A DNA stretch of 47,464 bases, from positions 1 to 47,464 of the forward strand of contig CAZEJK010000012.1 of NCBI GenBank assembly GCA_964512045.1. Direction: 5' to 3'. Source of the stretch: CAZEJK01 sp964512045 (GTDB taxonomy: Bacteria > Acidobacteriota > Thermoanaerobaculia > Thermoanaerobaculales > Sulfomarinibacteraceae). The notes beneath the pieces were generated by a model that worked only from the letters and a program-made list of their open reading frames with translations, was not told the DNA's origin and did not search any database. The stretch's first letter is position 1; each line of letters opens with the position of its first letter. The position numbers and the translations under genes were made by a program. Below are positions 8,578-15,846 of this stretch, piece after piece.

Positions 8578-9510
8578 TCACCGGTTGATGATCTTCCGCG
8601 CGAGTGGCTTGATTGGAACCATCCGGTCCATCCGGTGGCCGAGCTGCATCAGCTGATCGACGACGACCGCCTTTCCGGAGCTGTTCCGATAGCACTCTCC
8701 GCAGCGGGGAAGAGTCTTCCAGTCCCCTCCGCGAAACGCCTTCATGTACCGCGTCAGCACGTCGGACTCGAGGATCTCGCGCACGGTCTGCGTCTTCATG
8801 TCACCGATCGGCTGCTCTCCGTGGGCGTCGTAGCAGCAGTGGGTCACCCTTCCATCCGCCATCACGATGAACCAGCGGAACGGGTACCCCTGGAAGCAGC
8901 CGTAGTAGGCCTCGTGGAGCTCGGTCGCGTCGGAGGTGTCCAGCCCTTCACACGTCTTCTCGATGACGTACGCCTGCGGATAGCGCTCGAGATGGAAGAA
9001 CTCCTCGAAGTCGCGCACCTGCTCATGGGCGGTCTGCAACGTGATGAGCCGCTGGATCTCCACCTTGATGTCGTGACCCTTGGAGAGCTCCAGGAACGTC
9101 CTGATATTGTCGGCCACCTCTTCGAAGATCCCGCCCCGGCGGATGAACGGGTACACCCTCGGGTTCACGGTGTCGATGCACAGCCGAATGCGCTGGAGCG
9201 AGCTCTCCAGCAGCTCCTGTGCGTAGTCCTCATCGAGGATGACCGCATTGGTGGAGATGGAGCTGCCGGGAAACAGGTCGATGGCCTCGGCAAGGCGGGG
9301 GTAGAGCAGCGGGTCCCCCATCTCATGAAGCCAGGTGACACTGATGCGGTTCTCACGGAAGTCCTCCGCCACCTTCTCGACCAACCACCACGGCATATCG
9401 GCAGAGGCCCGCTTCAGGTCCGACATCGGACACATGGCACACCGCAAGTTGCACCGGTTCGTGAGCTCAACCGCGACCTTCGCACGCGACAAATCGAGAA
9501 TCGGTTTCAT
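8578..9510 (-). CDS. Radical SAM protein with SPASM-like C-terminal cysteines
   Basis: The 310-residue product carries the radical SAM cluster motif CNLRCAMC at about residues 18-25, which binds the [4Fe-4S] cluster that cleaves SAM. The fold continues with HEMGDPLLYPRL (the GGEP-equivalent segment) and SISTNAVIL. A C-terminal group of cysteines, in VTHCCYDAHG and LPRCGECYRNSSG, resembles the auxiliary-cluster SPASM/twitch region of peptide- and sugar-modifying enzymes. It is probably co-transcribed with the nucleoside phosphorylase upstream (37-bp gap) and the methyltransferase downstream (39-bp gap). No precursor peptide gene is evident nearby, so a small-molecule or cell-surface substrate is more likely than a RiPP. 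Confidence 0.82.
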   Translation of the reverse strand: MKPILDLSRAKVAVELTNRCNLRCAMCPMSDLKRASADMPWWLVEKVAEDFRENRISVTWLHEMGDPLLYPRLAEAIDLFPGSSISTNAVILDEDYAQELLESSLQRIRLCIDTVNPRVYPFIRRGGIFEEVADNIRTFLELSKGHDIKVEIQRLITLQTAHEQVRDFEEFFHLERYPQAYVIEKTCEGLDTSDATELHEAYYGCFQGYPFRWFIVMADGRVTHCCYDAHGEQPIGDMKTQTVREILESDVLTRYMKAFRGGDWKTLPRCGECYRNSSGKAVVVDQLMQLGHRMDRMVPIKPLARKIINR

Positions 9511-9547
9511 AACGACCTACAGCACTTCGTGGGCGGAACGCATTCCC

Positions 9548-10390
9548 TCACGCCGCCGGGAAGAGCTGGTGGACCAGATCCTCCACGAGCTGCTTCATTT
9601 TCCCCGCCGAACGGGCGCCCACCTCGAGGACCTCCTCGTGACTCAGCGGCTCGGGCCGGATTCCGGCGGCCGGGTTGGCGGCCAGCGACAGCACCAGCAC
9701 CTTCAGGCCCATGTGCACTGCCGCGATCACCTCGGGTACGGTCGACATTCCGACCACCGTCGCTCCCAACCGGTGCAGCATTCGGATCTCCGCCGGCGTC
9801 TCGAACGACGGCCCGCGCATCGCCGCGTACACACCTTCGTACACCTCGAAGCCAGCGGTTCGGGCAGCGCTCTTCGCAATCTCCCGGAGCCGGGCATCGT
9901 ATGCCTCAGAGAGGTCGGGAAAATCGACACCGAACTCCCGTGCCCACTCTCCAACGAGCGGGTTGGCGCCGAGAAAGTTGAGATGGTCCTCGATCACCAC
10001 CAACGAGCCGGGGGCGATCTGCGGATCCACCGCGCCCGTCGCGTTGGTTGCGATCATCAGCTCGGCGCCGAGTAGACCGGCAAGACGAACCGGCGCCACC
10101 ACCTCATACGCCTCATACCCCTGATACAGGTGCAAACGGCCGTTCATCACCAGGAGCGACTCGCCCCCTCGGCGCCAGACGGAGAGTGTATGGCGGTGCC
10201 CCGGAAGCTCGTGCATCGGGAACGGAAACAGCGAGGCCATCTCGATGACCTCTGTCTCCAACCATCCCGGCACCTCGACGGAGAGGCCCGAGCCCGCCAC
10301 CAGCAACGCTCGAGCTCGCCCCGGACGCACCTGCTCGGAGAAGCGATCGGCGATCTCACGCAGTCCAGACGGAGTCATACGCATCGGCAT
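9548..10390 (-). CDS. Purine nucleoside phosphorylase (PNP-I trimeric type)
   Basis: The enzyme splits inosine or guanosine with phosphate to the free base and ribose-1-phosphate in purine salvage. The 280-residue length is normal. Family stretches are GSGLSVEV (phosphate loop), GRLHLYQGYEAYEV, TNATGAVD, the LNFLGANPLVG loop, YAAMRGPSFETPAEI, VGMSTVPEV and SLAANPAAG. The last holds the base-contacting Asn expected for 6-oxopurines. An MTA phosphorylase would differ mainly in that region, so PNP is favoured but not certain. The ATG at 10390 has a TANNNT hexamer ending 6 nt upstream and no ribosome site, suggesting a leaderless message. It heads the operon with the radical SAM and methyltransferase genes. 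Confidence 0.87.
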   Translation of the reverse strand: MPMRMTPSGLREIADRFSEQVRPGRARALLVAGSGLSVEVPGWLETEVIEMASLFPFPMHELPGHRHTLSVWRRGGESLLVMNGRLHLYQGYEAYEVVAPVRLAGLLGAELMIATNATGAVDPQIAPGSLVVIEDHLNFLGANPLVGEWAREFGVDFPDLSEAYDARLREIAKSAARTAGFEVYEGVYAAMRGPSFETPAEIRMLHRLGATVVGMSTVPEVIAAVHMGLKVLVLSLAANPAAGIRPEPLSHEEVLEVGARSAGKMKQLVEDLVHQLFPAA

Positions 10391-10396
10391 GCGCTC

Positions 10397-10402
10397 ACAC
10401 TA
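10397..10402 (-). promoter_or_regulatory. Putative -10 element, leaderless nucleoside phosphorylase message
   Basis: TAGTGT on the minus strand is followed by GAGCGC and then the ATG at 10390. The 6-nt gap places the transcription start at or next to the start codon. No -35 is clear. Confidence 0.5.
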
Positions 10403-10437
10403 GCTCGCCGCGACGATGCTGGCAAGAGTGACTCCGG

Positions 10438-10443
10438 TACACT
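10438..10443 (+). promoter_or_regulatory. Putative -10 element for the MBL-fold hydrolase gene
   Basis: TACACT lies 19 bp before the ATG at 10463, giving a very short leader that still contains GGAGG at 10454-10458. It is divergent to the phosphorylase promoter. No good -35 is seen. Confidence 0.4.
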
Positions 10444-10462
10444 ACCGGCGAATGGAGGCGCC

Positions 10463-11104
10463 ATGCTCCTCGACGTGTTCCCAGTAGGACCGATTCAAGC
10501 GAACTGCGTGCTCCTCGGCGATCCGGCAAGCGGGCGCCTGGCGGTGATCGATCCCGGCGGCGAGCCCGAGAGGATTGCCGAGCGCGTCCGCGCGTCCGGC
10601 CTCGAACCCTCGATCATTCTTCTCACACACGGTCATCTCGACCACGCCGGGGGCCTCGCGGGTCTGAGCACGGCGCTGGGCACTCAGCTCGATGTAGCGA
10701 TTCACGAGGCCGAGCTCCCGCTCTACCGGTCACTCCCGATGCAGGGGATGATGTTCGGGATCCCGACCGAGCCTCCCCCGGAGCCGACCCGTCTGCTCGC
10801 TCACGGGGAAACACTCGAGATCGGGGCGCTCCAGCTCGAGGTCCGCCACACACCGGGTCACTCCCCGGGAAGCGTGATCTTCCGGCTGGTCAACGGACCG
10901 GAGCCGGTGGTGATCGCAGGAGATCTGATCTTCCTCGGCTCGGTCGGCCGTACCGATCTCATGGGCGGATCGTACGCCGATCTGGAGCGATCGATCCGTG
11001 AGCAGCTGTACACGCTGCCCGATGACACCCGCCTGGTGTGTGGGCACGGGCCTGACACCACCGTCGGTCGGGAAAAGAAGAGCAATATGGTCGTACGGGG
11101 ATAG
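10463..11104 (+). CDS. MBL-fold metallohydrolase, glyoxalase II-like
   Basis: This 213-residue metallo-beta-lactamase-fold enzyme is of the short glyoxalase II-like group. The dinuclear metal site is complete: THGHLDHAGG (residues about 55-64), the second histidine in HTPGHSPGS, the bridging Asp in IAGDLIF and the last His in CGHGPDTT. It ends shortly after that His, without the long helical domain of classical glyoxalase II, as is common in bacterial YcbL-type proteins. The ATG at 10463 has GGAGG four bases upstream. Thioester hydrolysis is the likely chemistry; the physiological substrate is not known. It is a single gene between divergent and repeat-bearing intergenic regions. Confidence 0.85.
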   Translation: MLLDVFPVGPIQANCVLLGDPASGRLAVIDPGGEPERIAERVRASGLEPSIILLTHGHLDHAGGLAGLSTALGTQLDVAIHEAELPLYRSLPMQGMMFGIPTEPPPEPTRLLAHGETLEIGALQLEVRHTPGHSPGSVIFRLVNGPEPVVIAGDLIFLGSVGRTDLMGGSYADLERSIREQLYTLPDDTRLVCGHGPDTTVGREKKSNMVVRG

Positions 11105-11218
11105 ACGCGGAGCAGACAAGGCGCGCAGCACGACCGCGGTATCAACACTCCGCCACCGGTGTCCGTATACCTCGTAGATCTGAGCGATGGAACATCCTCC
11201 TCCTCTCTCCTCAGATCC

Positions 11219-11240
11219 GGCCCCCACTCCGGTGGGGGCC
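11219..11240 (+). terminator. GC-rich hairpin after the MBL-fold gene
   Basis: Perfect 8-bp arms GGCCCCCA and TGGGGGCC enclose a 6-nt loop, followed by GAGCTTTGG. It lies 115 bp after the stop and directly next to repeat copy A. It may be a terminator or the end structure of that repeat. Confidence 0.5.
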
Positions 11241-11244
11241 GAGC

Positions 11245-11449
11245 TTTGGCAACTCAAGACCCGACATCTTCGAAAGCTCGACGCATGCGCCGGGGGCCGC
11301 GGGCCGGCCTCCGGATGGCCGGGGCCTGGGGCGGGTCCCGATCCGGATGCGGGCTGTAGCGTCGTCGCTCCTGCGAGCGAGACTGGGTGGGTGGGGGAGC
11401 TGATACCCAACGGCCACTACCTTTCGGCTCCGCGGGGGCGGGACCGGTA
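11245..11449 (+). repeat. Dispersed intergenic repeat, copy A
   Basis: This is the most complete copy of a repeat found in five intergenic places. It begins with the module TTTGGCAACTCAAGACCCGA plus CATCTTCGAAAGCTC. A CCGG-rich centre follows, then the module GCTCCTGCGAGCGAGACTGG plus GTGGGTGGGGG, then GATACCCAAC. Copies B (26281-26420) and D (30778-30909) match the left module in the opposite orientation. Copies B, C (42421-42537) and E (47286-47464) match the right part. It occupies most of the 402-bp gap between the MBL and aroDE genes; no gene is visible in this gap. Confidence 0.75.
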
Positions 11450-11494
11450 GCTTCGGTGGATCGCTTCGGTTGCGGTCTGCGGCCCCGTTGGTGG

Positions 11495-11500
11495 TACCCT
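11495..11500 (+). promoter_or_regulatory. Putative -10 element, leaderless aroDE message
   Basis: TACCCT is followed by CTGCCG and then the GTG start at 11507. The 6-nt spacing and the lack of any Shine-Dalgarno sequence suggest transcription begins at the start codon. Confidence 0.5.
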
Positions 11501-11506
11501 CTGCCG

Positions 11507-13012
11507 GTGAACTGGATCGTCTCTCTGACCCCCGCTGTTGCCTCCGAGCCGTTGGTCGCTCTGGCCGCGACGCCACCCCAAGCCGCTGTGGTGGAGCTCC
11601 GCGCAGATCTGTTCCGGAGCCTGAACCCGGCCCTGGCGATGGACTGCAGTCCGGTACCGATCCTGTACACGCTCCGATCCACCGCCGAGGGTGGAGAAGG
11701 CCCAGTCGATCCTCAGCAGCGACGGCGGCTGATCACCGCCGCTCACGAGGCCGGCGCTCCGCTCATCGACCTCGAGCTCGAGCGCGACCTGCACCTGATC
11801 GAGGAGCTCGGCCTGGCGCCCGAGCGGGTCGTCGTCTCGTGGCACGACCCATCGCAGACGCCGGAGTCCCTCCACGCGGTGGCACAGCGGCTGCTCGCGA
11901 CGCGCGCGGCCTGGGTCAAGCTCGTTCCCACCGCCACATGCCTGGCAGATCTCGGCCGGATCCTCGTGATTCAGCGGGCCTTCAGCCACCGCAGGCGCGG
12001 ACGCCGCAGGCTGCTTGCCTTCGCGATGGGCCCGATCGGCGTTCCCAGCCGCTACCTCGCGCCGCTGCTCGGGCCGGAGCTGATGTTTGCTGCGTGGTCC
12101 GAGGACGGAGCTGCAGCGCCAGGTCAGCTGACGGCGCCAGCGATGGAGCACGTCATCGGCCATCTCCACGGAGCTCCCCAGCGCGTGTTCGGAGTCGTCG
12201 GCCGGGATGTCACCCGGAGCCTGTCGCCGCTGATGCACTCCGCAGCGTATCGAGCACTCTCGACCCACGACATCTTCCTGCCCATCTCCGTCGCCGATCC
12301 CGACGACCTCGATGCGGTGTTCGCGCCGGCCGGCGAGACCATGTTGGATCTCGTAGGGCTCCACCCCGGGGGATGGGCGGTCACGGCCCCGTACAAGCAG
12401 CACGCCGCCGAGGCTGCGACGGTGCGTGCTCCGCGCGCCGAGCGCGCACAGGCGGCCAACACGCTGGTGCTGCGCCAGGGCTCGATCCTGGCTGACAACA
12501 CCGATGCCGACGGCGTCACCGGTTCGTGCGCCCGCCTCCGGGTCGCGGTAGCCGGAAGGAGAGCCATCATTCAGGGAACCGGCGGCGCTGCGCGCGGGGC
12601 CGCGGTCGGCCTGCACGCCGCCGGAGCGGAGGTCGCCATTCGCGGACGATCGCGAGCGCTCACCGCCACGGTTGCGAACGCGATCGGCGTGACACCTCTC
12701 GGACCAGAGGAGCGCAGCCCGGAGCGCTCGATCCTCGTCAACGCCACCCCCTGCGGCGGCGCACCGGACGACCCCTCGCCGTTCGGCGTCGATGAGATCC
12801 GGAGCGCCCGAGCCGTCGTCGACATGGTGTACGCGCCCGAGCCCACCGCGTTGGTGCGCATCGCTACAGAGTATGGGATTCCCGTGGCCGACGGCGTCGA
12901 CGTTCTGCTCCATCAGGGCATCCCGCAGCTCGCCGCGATGCTCGGCACGCTCCCACCGCGCGAGGCCATGGCACAGGCCCTGGGACGCTCCCTCGACGCC
13001 CTCGAGCTGTAA
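11507..13012 (+). CDS. Bifunctional 3-dehydroquinate dehydratase / shikimate dehydrogenase
   Basis: This 501-residue fusion carries out two successive steps of the shikimate pathway, 3-dehydroquinate to 3-dehydroshikimate and then to shikimate. The N-terminal half (to about 215) is a type I dehydratase: ELRADLF, YTLRSTAEGG, the general-base His in VVSWHDP and the Schiff-base Lys in WVKLVPTAT. The C-terminal half (about 225-501) is AroE: RSLSPLMHSAAY, the substrate Lys in VTAPYKQHA, DNTDADGV, the nucleotide loop GTGGAARGAA, VNATPCGG and DVLLHQGIPQLA. The GTG at 11507 is chosen because the dehydratase strand begins immediately (NWIVSLTP) and a TANNNT box lies 6 nt upstream. Such fusions are known from plants and some bacteria. 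It ends 2 bp from the convergent trpS. Confidence 0.9.
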   Translation: MNWIVSLTPAVASEPLVALAATPPQAAVVELRADLFRSLNPALAMDCSPVPILYTLRSTAEGGEGPVDPQQRRRLITAAHEAGAPLIDLELERDLHLIEELGLAPERVVVSWHDPSQTPESLHAVAQRLLATRAAWVKLVPTATCLADLGRILVIQRAFSHRRRGRRRLLAFAMGPIGVPSRYLAPLLGPELMFAAWSEDGAAAPGQLTAPAMEHVIGHLHGAPQRVFGVVGRDVTRSLSPLMHSAAYRALSTHDIFLPISVADPDDLDAVFAPAGETMLDLVGLHPGGWAVTAPYKQHAAEAATVRAPRAERAQAANTLVLRQGSILADNTDADGVTGSCARLRVAVAGRRAIIQGTGGAARGAAVGLHAAGAEVAIRGRSRALTATVANAIGVTPLGPEERSPERSILVNATPCGGAPDDPSPFGVDEIRSARAVVDMVYAPEPTALVRIATEYGIPVADGVDVLLHQGIPQLAAMLGTLPPREAMAQALGRSLDALEL

Positions 13013-13014
13013 CC

Positions 13015-13992
13015 CTACGTTCGCCGAGCGAGACCGACGGTCTCGCGAACCTCGTTCACCAGCGGAACGATCACCTCGCGAGCACGGGCCGCGCCATCGG
13101 CAAGAATCCGATCGAGCTCGGCACGGTCCGAGATGAGCTCCGTGTACCGCTTGCGGGCCTCATCGAAGGTCTCGTGGAAGTAGCCGAGAAGCCGCTTCTT
13201 CATGGTCCCGTAGCCAGTACCACCCTCGTCGAACGCCGTCTCAATCCACGGCCGATCCGCAGGCGGCGCAAACACCTTGAGAAGCTGGTACAGCGGGCTG
13301 TCCGCCTTCGGTTTCGGCGCCTCTACGGGTGTCGAGTCGGTCACGACCGACATGATCCGCTTCTTCACGTCCTTGTCGGGAGCGAAGATATCGATCGTGT
13401 TGCCGTAGCTCTTGCTCATCTTCTGGCCATCAATTCCTGGGACAACCGCGACATCATCGAGAATCAAGGGATCGGGGAGTGTGAAGACCTCGCGCCCGTA
13501 GACCTCGTGGAACGTCCCCGCGATGTCCCTGGCCACCTCGAGATGCTGCTTCTGATCGCGACCGACCGGAACGAGATCGGCGTTCACGATCAGAATGTCG
13601 GCGGCCATCAGCACCGGGTACGCGAACAGCCCGTGGTTCGGCACGACCCCTTGCGCCACCTTGTCCTTGTAGGAGTGGCACCGTTGCAACAGGCCCATTG
13701 AGGTCACGGTGGACAGGATCCACGCGAGCTCAGTGATCTCGGGGATGTCCGACTGCCGATAGACAACACTGTCCTGTGGATCCAACCCGAGGGCCAGGAA
13801 CCCCGCGGCCACCTCGTCACTGAACCGTCGGAACGCCGCACCGTCATGGACGGTCGTCAGCGAGTGCAGATCTGCGAGAAAGTAGTAGCACTGGTGCTGC
13901 TCCTGCAGCTCGACGAACTGCCGGATTGCGCCGAAGTAGTTGCCTACGTGTAGGATTCCGGACGTTTGCACACCTGAGAGCACTCGCATCAT
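13015..13992 (-). CDS. trpS: Tryptophanyl-tRNA synthetase
   Basis: This is a class I aminoacyl-tRNA synthetase that charges tRNA-Trp with tryptophan. The HIGH-like sequence is HVGN (about residues 15-18) and the KMSKS loop is intact in GQKMSKSYGN at about 191-195. Other TrpS features are SGVQTSGILH at the N-terminus, the substrate helix MAADILIVNADLVPVG and DQKQHLEVARDIA. At about 325 residues it has the normal bacterial length. Several adjacent ATGs compete; the one at 13992 (or 13989) is favoured because AAGG sits 6-9 nt upstream. The 3' end almost touches aroDE, which runs the other way. Confidence 0.95.
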   Translation of the reverse strand: MMRVLSGVQTSGILHVGNYFGAIRQFVELQEQHQCYYFLADLHSLTTVHDGAAFRRFSDEVAAGFLALGLDPQDSVVYRQSDIPEITELAWILSTVTSMGLLQRCHSYKDKVAQGVVPNHGLFAYPVLMAADILIVNADLVPVGRDQKQHLEVARDIAGTFHEVYGREVFTLPDPLILDDVAVVPGIDGQKMSKSYGNTIDIFAPDKDVKKRIMSVVTDSTPVEAPKPKADSPLYQLLKVFAPPADRPWIETAFDEGGTGYGTMKKRLLGYFHETFDEARKRYTELISDRAELDRILADGAARAREVIVPLVNEVRETVGLARRT

Positions 13993-14138
13993 CGTCATCC
14001 TTCGCCGAGTGTCCCGCCTCCAGGCGCCAGTGGCCGCCACCGTTCAGGACGGGCTCCTCGTTCACAGCGGCACCCGGCCGCGCGCGCCAGTCCTGGCACG
14101 CATCAGCGACCGGAGCGCCGTTGCCACGACAGATCTCC

Positions 14139-14171
14139 AAAAAACGGGACCGGTGGTCACCACCGGTCCCG
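14139..14171 (-). terminator. Rho-independent terminator of the ferredoxin gene
   Basis: On the minus strand a 13-bp perfect stem, CGGGACCGGTGGT with its complement (14159-14171 and 14145-14157), is followed by six Ts (14144-14139). It lies 25 bp after the ferredoxin stop. This is the clearest intrinsic terminator in the window. Confidence 0.92.
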
Positions 14172-14195
14172 GGGAAAATCAGTTTTCGCGATGGA

Positions 14196-14429
14196 TCACT
14201 CGCCGTCGTCGCCGATCGCCTCGACCGGGCAGGACTCCATCGCCTCCTGGACCAACGCTTCCTCTTCGTCGTTCTCGGGCTGCTTTGAAACGTACGAGTA
14301 GCCCTCGTCCTCGTTGGCCGCGAAGTTCTCCGGCGCAGTCTCCCGGCACACATCACAGTCGATGCAGCTGGAGTCCACGTAGTACTTTCCGGGGACGTTA
14401 TCCTCAAGCCGTTCTTCGATGTCCGCCAT
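14196..14429 (-). CDS. Single-cluster ferredoxin
   Basis: This 77-residue acidic protein (many Asp/Glu) carries one iron-sulfur cluster. The ligands are C-I-D-C-D-V-C at about residues 22-28 and the distant Cys in ESCPVEAIG near the C-terminus, the usual pattern for [4Fe-4S] ferredoxins of the Thermotoga/Pyrococcus type. It is a soluble low-potential electron carrier and a plausible partner for the NfnAB enzyme encoded at 44841-47152. The ATG at 14429 has GGAGA upstream. It has its own consensus promoter and intrinsic terminator, so it is transcribed alone. Confidence 0.92.
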   Translation of the reverse strand: MADIEERLEDNVPGKYYVDSSCIDCDVCRETAPENFAANEDEGYSYVSKQPENDEEEALVQEAMESCPVEAIGDDGE

Positions 14430-14474
14430 TCCTTGTCTCCTTTCCCCCAGCTTGACCGGGGCGACCTCGGGCGG

Positions 14475-14502
14475 ATGCTACCACACCCCCCCGAGGTGTC
14501 AA
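14475..14502 (-). promoter_or_regulatory. Consensus sigma70-type promoter of the ferredoxin gene
   Basis: On the minus strand TTGACA (14502-14497), a 16-bp spacer and TAGCAT (14480-14475) are found, giving a leader of about 40 nt that contains the GGAGA ribosome site. The rest of the gap up to 14671 is CCGG-rich and may hold a decayed piece of the dispersed repeat. Confidence 0.75.
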
Positions 14503-14670
14503 CGCACACACTGCTCGCACAAGCAACGAGCCTCCAGCCGGACCCGGGGCTCGGTGCCGGTCCAGGCCCCGGAACCGCACGCCGGAGCCCGGCCATCCCG
14601 CTTCCGGAGGATGACACGAAGCGTCACTCTCAACCCCTGCCACGCTTCACGGCTCCTCACGACACAGGCG

Positions 14671-15846
14671 CTACCAGCTGGGCGGGAGCCGTAGCGGCCG
14701 CTCGGCGACACGTCCCGAGACCGGTCGCGGGTCCAACGTCTGCATCGAAGCACCGTTGCTCTCCTCGTCGCCGCCGTCACCGTGGCCCCAGGGCCACAGG
14801 CAGTCGATGTCGAACGGCGGCGCCTCGAACGATGGCAGCACCGTGGTTGGATCGTTCGACCGGTTATCCACCACTGAGCCGTAGCAGGTAAACGCGGGGA
14901 TCGGGTCCGAGCTGCCGGAGGAGTAGGCGATGTCCGGATTGAACGTGATTCTGAACGTCACCGCGCCCACGTCGCCCAGCTGGAACAGGCCCGCCAGGAC
15001 CCCATCGTACTGGCGAAGGCCTAGAGGGGCGATGGTGATGTTCCGCGCGATCGGCTCCTCGGTGTCCGGGTTGAGAAACGGCTCGCCGTTGGCATCGAGC
15101 GGAGTCACCAGCAGGTTGATCGTCGTCAACGGATCGGAGGCGTTGAAGCAGCCCAGGTTGAAGCGCGTGTTCTCCGTGTCCTCACCGCCGGTCAGGATGA
15201 AGCCGGTGAAGTCCACGCCGGCCTCCTCGTCGTACGCTTGAGGATCTGCCAGGTTGTACCATGGCACACCCGGGATTGTCTGACCGTACTGGGTGGGCTC
15301 CTCGGTGAACACCTCCTCCTCGTCCTCGTTGACCGTCCGGATCCACACCGTCGTGTCGTTGTAGGTGCGGCTGTACACCACAACGTTGCGAAACGTCCGG
15401 GTCTCCGGCGCCACCGGGTCCAGGGTGCCAGACTCCCAGGCGAAGACGATCAGCGACCCGAGCCGGGCCGCACCGCCCAGATCTGCCAGCCAGAACTGAC
15501 TGACGACGTCCTCGAGACGGACGGTTCCACCCGGAGGAATGTCGGCGAGCGCCTCGTTGGTGTACTTGTAGCCGAGCTCCTCGCGCCCGGCCGCTCCATA
15601 CTCCGTTGGATCGAGGTAGATCTCGTTCGATGACGTACCGCCAGACGGCATGAAGAACAACGCGACATCCACGTTCGTCGAGTCCACGTTGGTGATGTAG
15701 AGGTCGGTTCTCCAGACACTTCCCTCTTGACCGTCGTTGTGCGCGACAACCGGCACGTACACCAGATCCGATGCCGTGAAGCTCGCTGCCGACGGCATGG
15801 GTGCAGCCACGATCATGACTGCAGCCAGGAACATCAGTCGTTTCAT
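14671..15846 (-). CDS. Secreted protein of unknown function
   Basis: The 391-residue product starts with a clear signal peptide (KRLMFLAAVMIVAAPMPSAAS, cleavage near residue 22). The mature part opens with LVYVPVVAHNDGQEGSVWRT and DLYITN, a beta-rich pattern (VPV...G..GS.WRTDLYITN) that recurs in secreted proteins of this kind. It then alternates beta strands with acidic loops and has no lipobox or C-terminal anchor. No catalytic motif is seen. The ATG overlaps the stop of the histidine kinase gene as ATGA, so the two are translationally coupled. It may be a periplasmic partner or target of that kinase, but this is only inferred from position. Confidence 0.75.
   Translation of the reverse strand: MKRLMFLAAVMIVAAPMPSAASFTASDLVYVPVVAHNDGQEGSVWRTDLYITNVDSTNVDVALFFMPSGGTSSNEIYLDPTEYGAAGREELGYKYTNEALADIPPGGTVRLEDVVSQFWLADLGGAARLGSLIVFAWESGTLDPVAPETRTFRNVVVYSRTYNDTTVWIRTVNEDEEEVFTEEPTQYGQTIPGVPWYNLADPQAYDEEAGVDFTGFILTGGEDTENTRFNLGCFNASDPLTTINLLVTPLDANGEPFLNPDTEEPIARNITIAPLGLRQYDGVLAGLFQLGDVGAVTFRITFNPDIAYSSGSSDPIPAFTCYGSVVDNRSNDPTTVLPSFEAPPFDIDCLWPWGHGDGGDEESNGASMQTLDPRPVSGRVAERPLRLPPSW

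Noticed and set aside
8578..9510. RiPP maturase with precursor peptide
   Set aside because: No short ORF with a ribosome site and a repetitive or Cys-rich core was found beside the radical SAM gene.
8068..9981. 637-codon open frame on the plus strand across the methyltransferase and radical SAM genes
   Set aside because: The opposite strand encodes two proteins with clear motifs; this frame has no family pattern and is a by-product of high GC content.
11417..12913. 498-codon open frame on the minus strand opposite aroDE
   Set aside because: It is antisense to a gene with all catalytic motifs, has no recognisable domain and has the Arg/Gly-rich content of GC-rich shadow frames.
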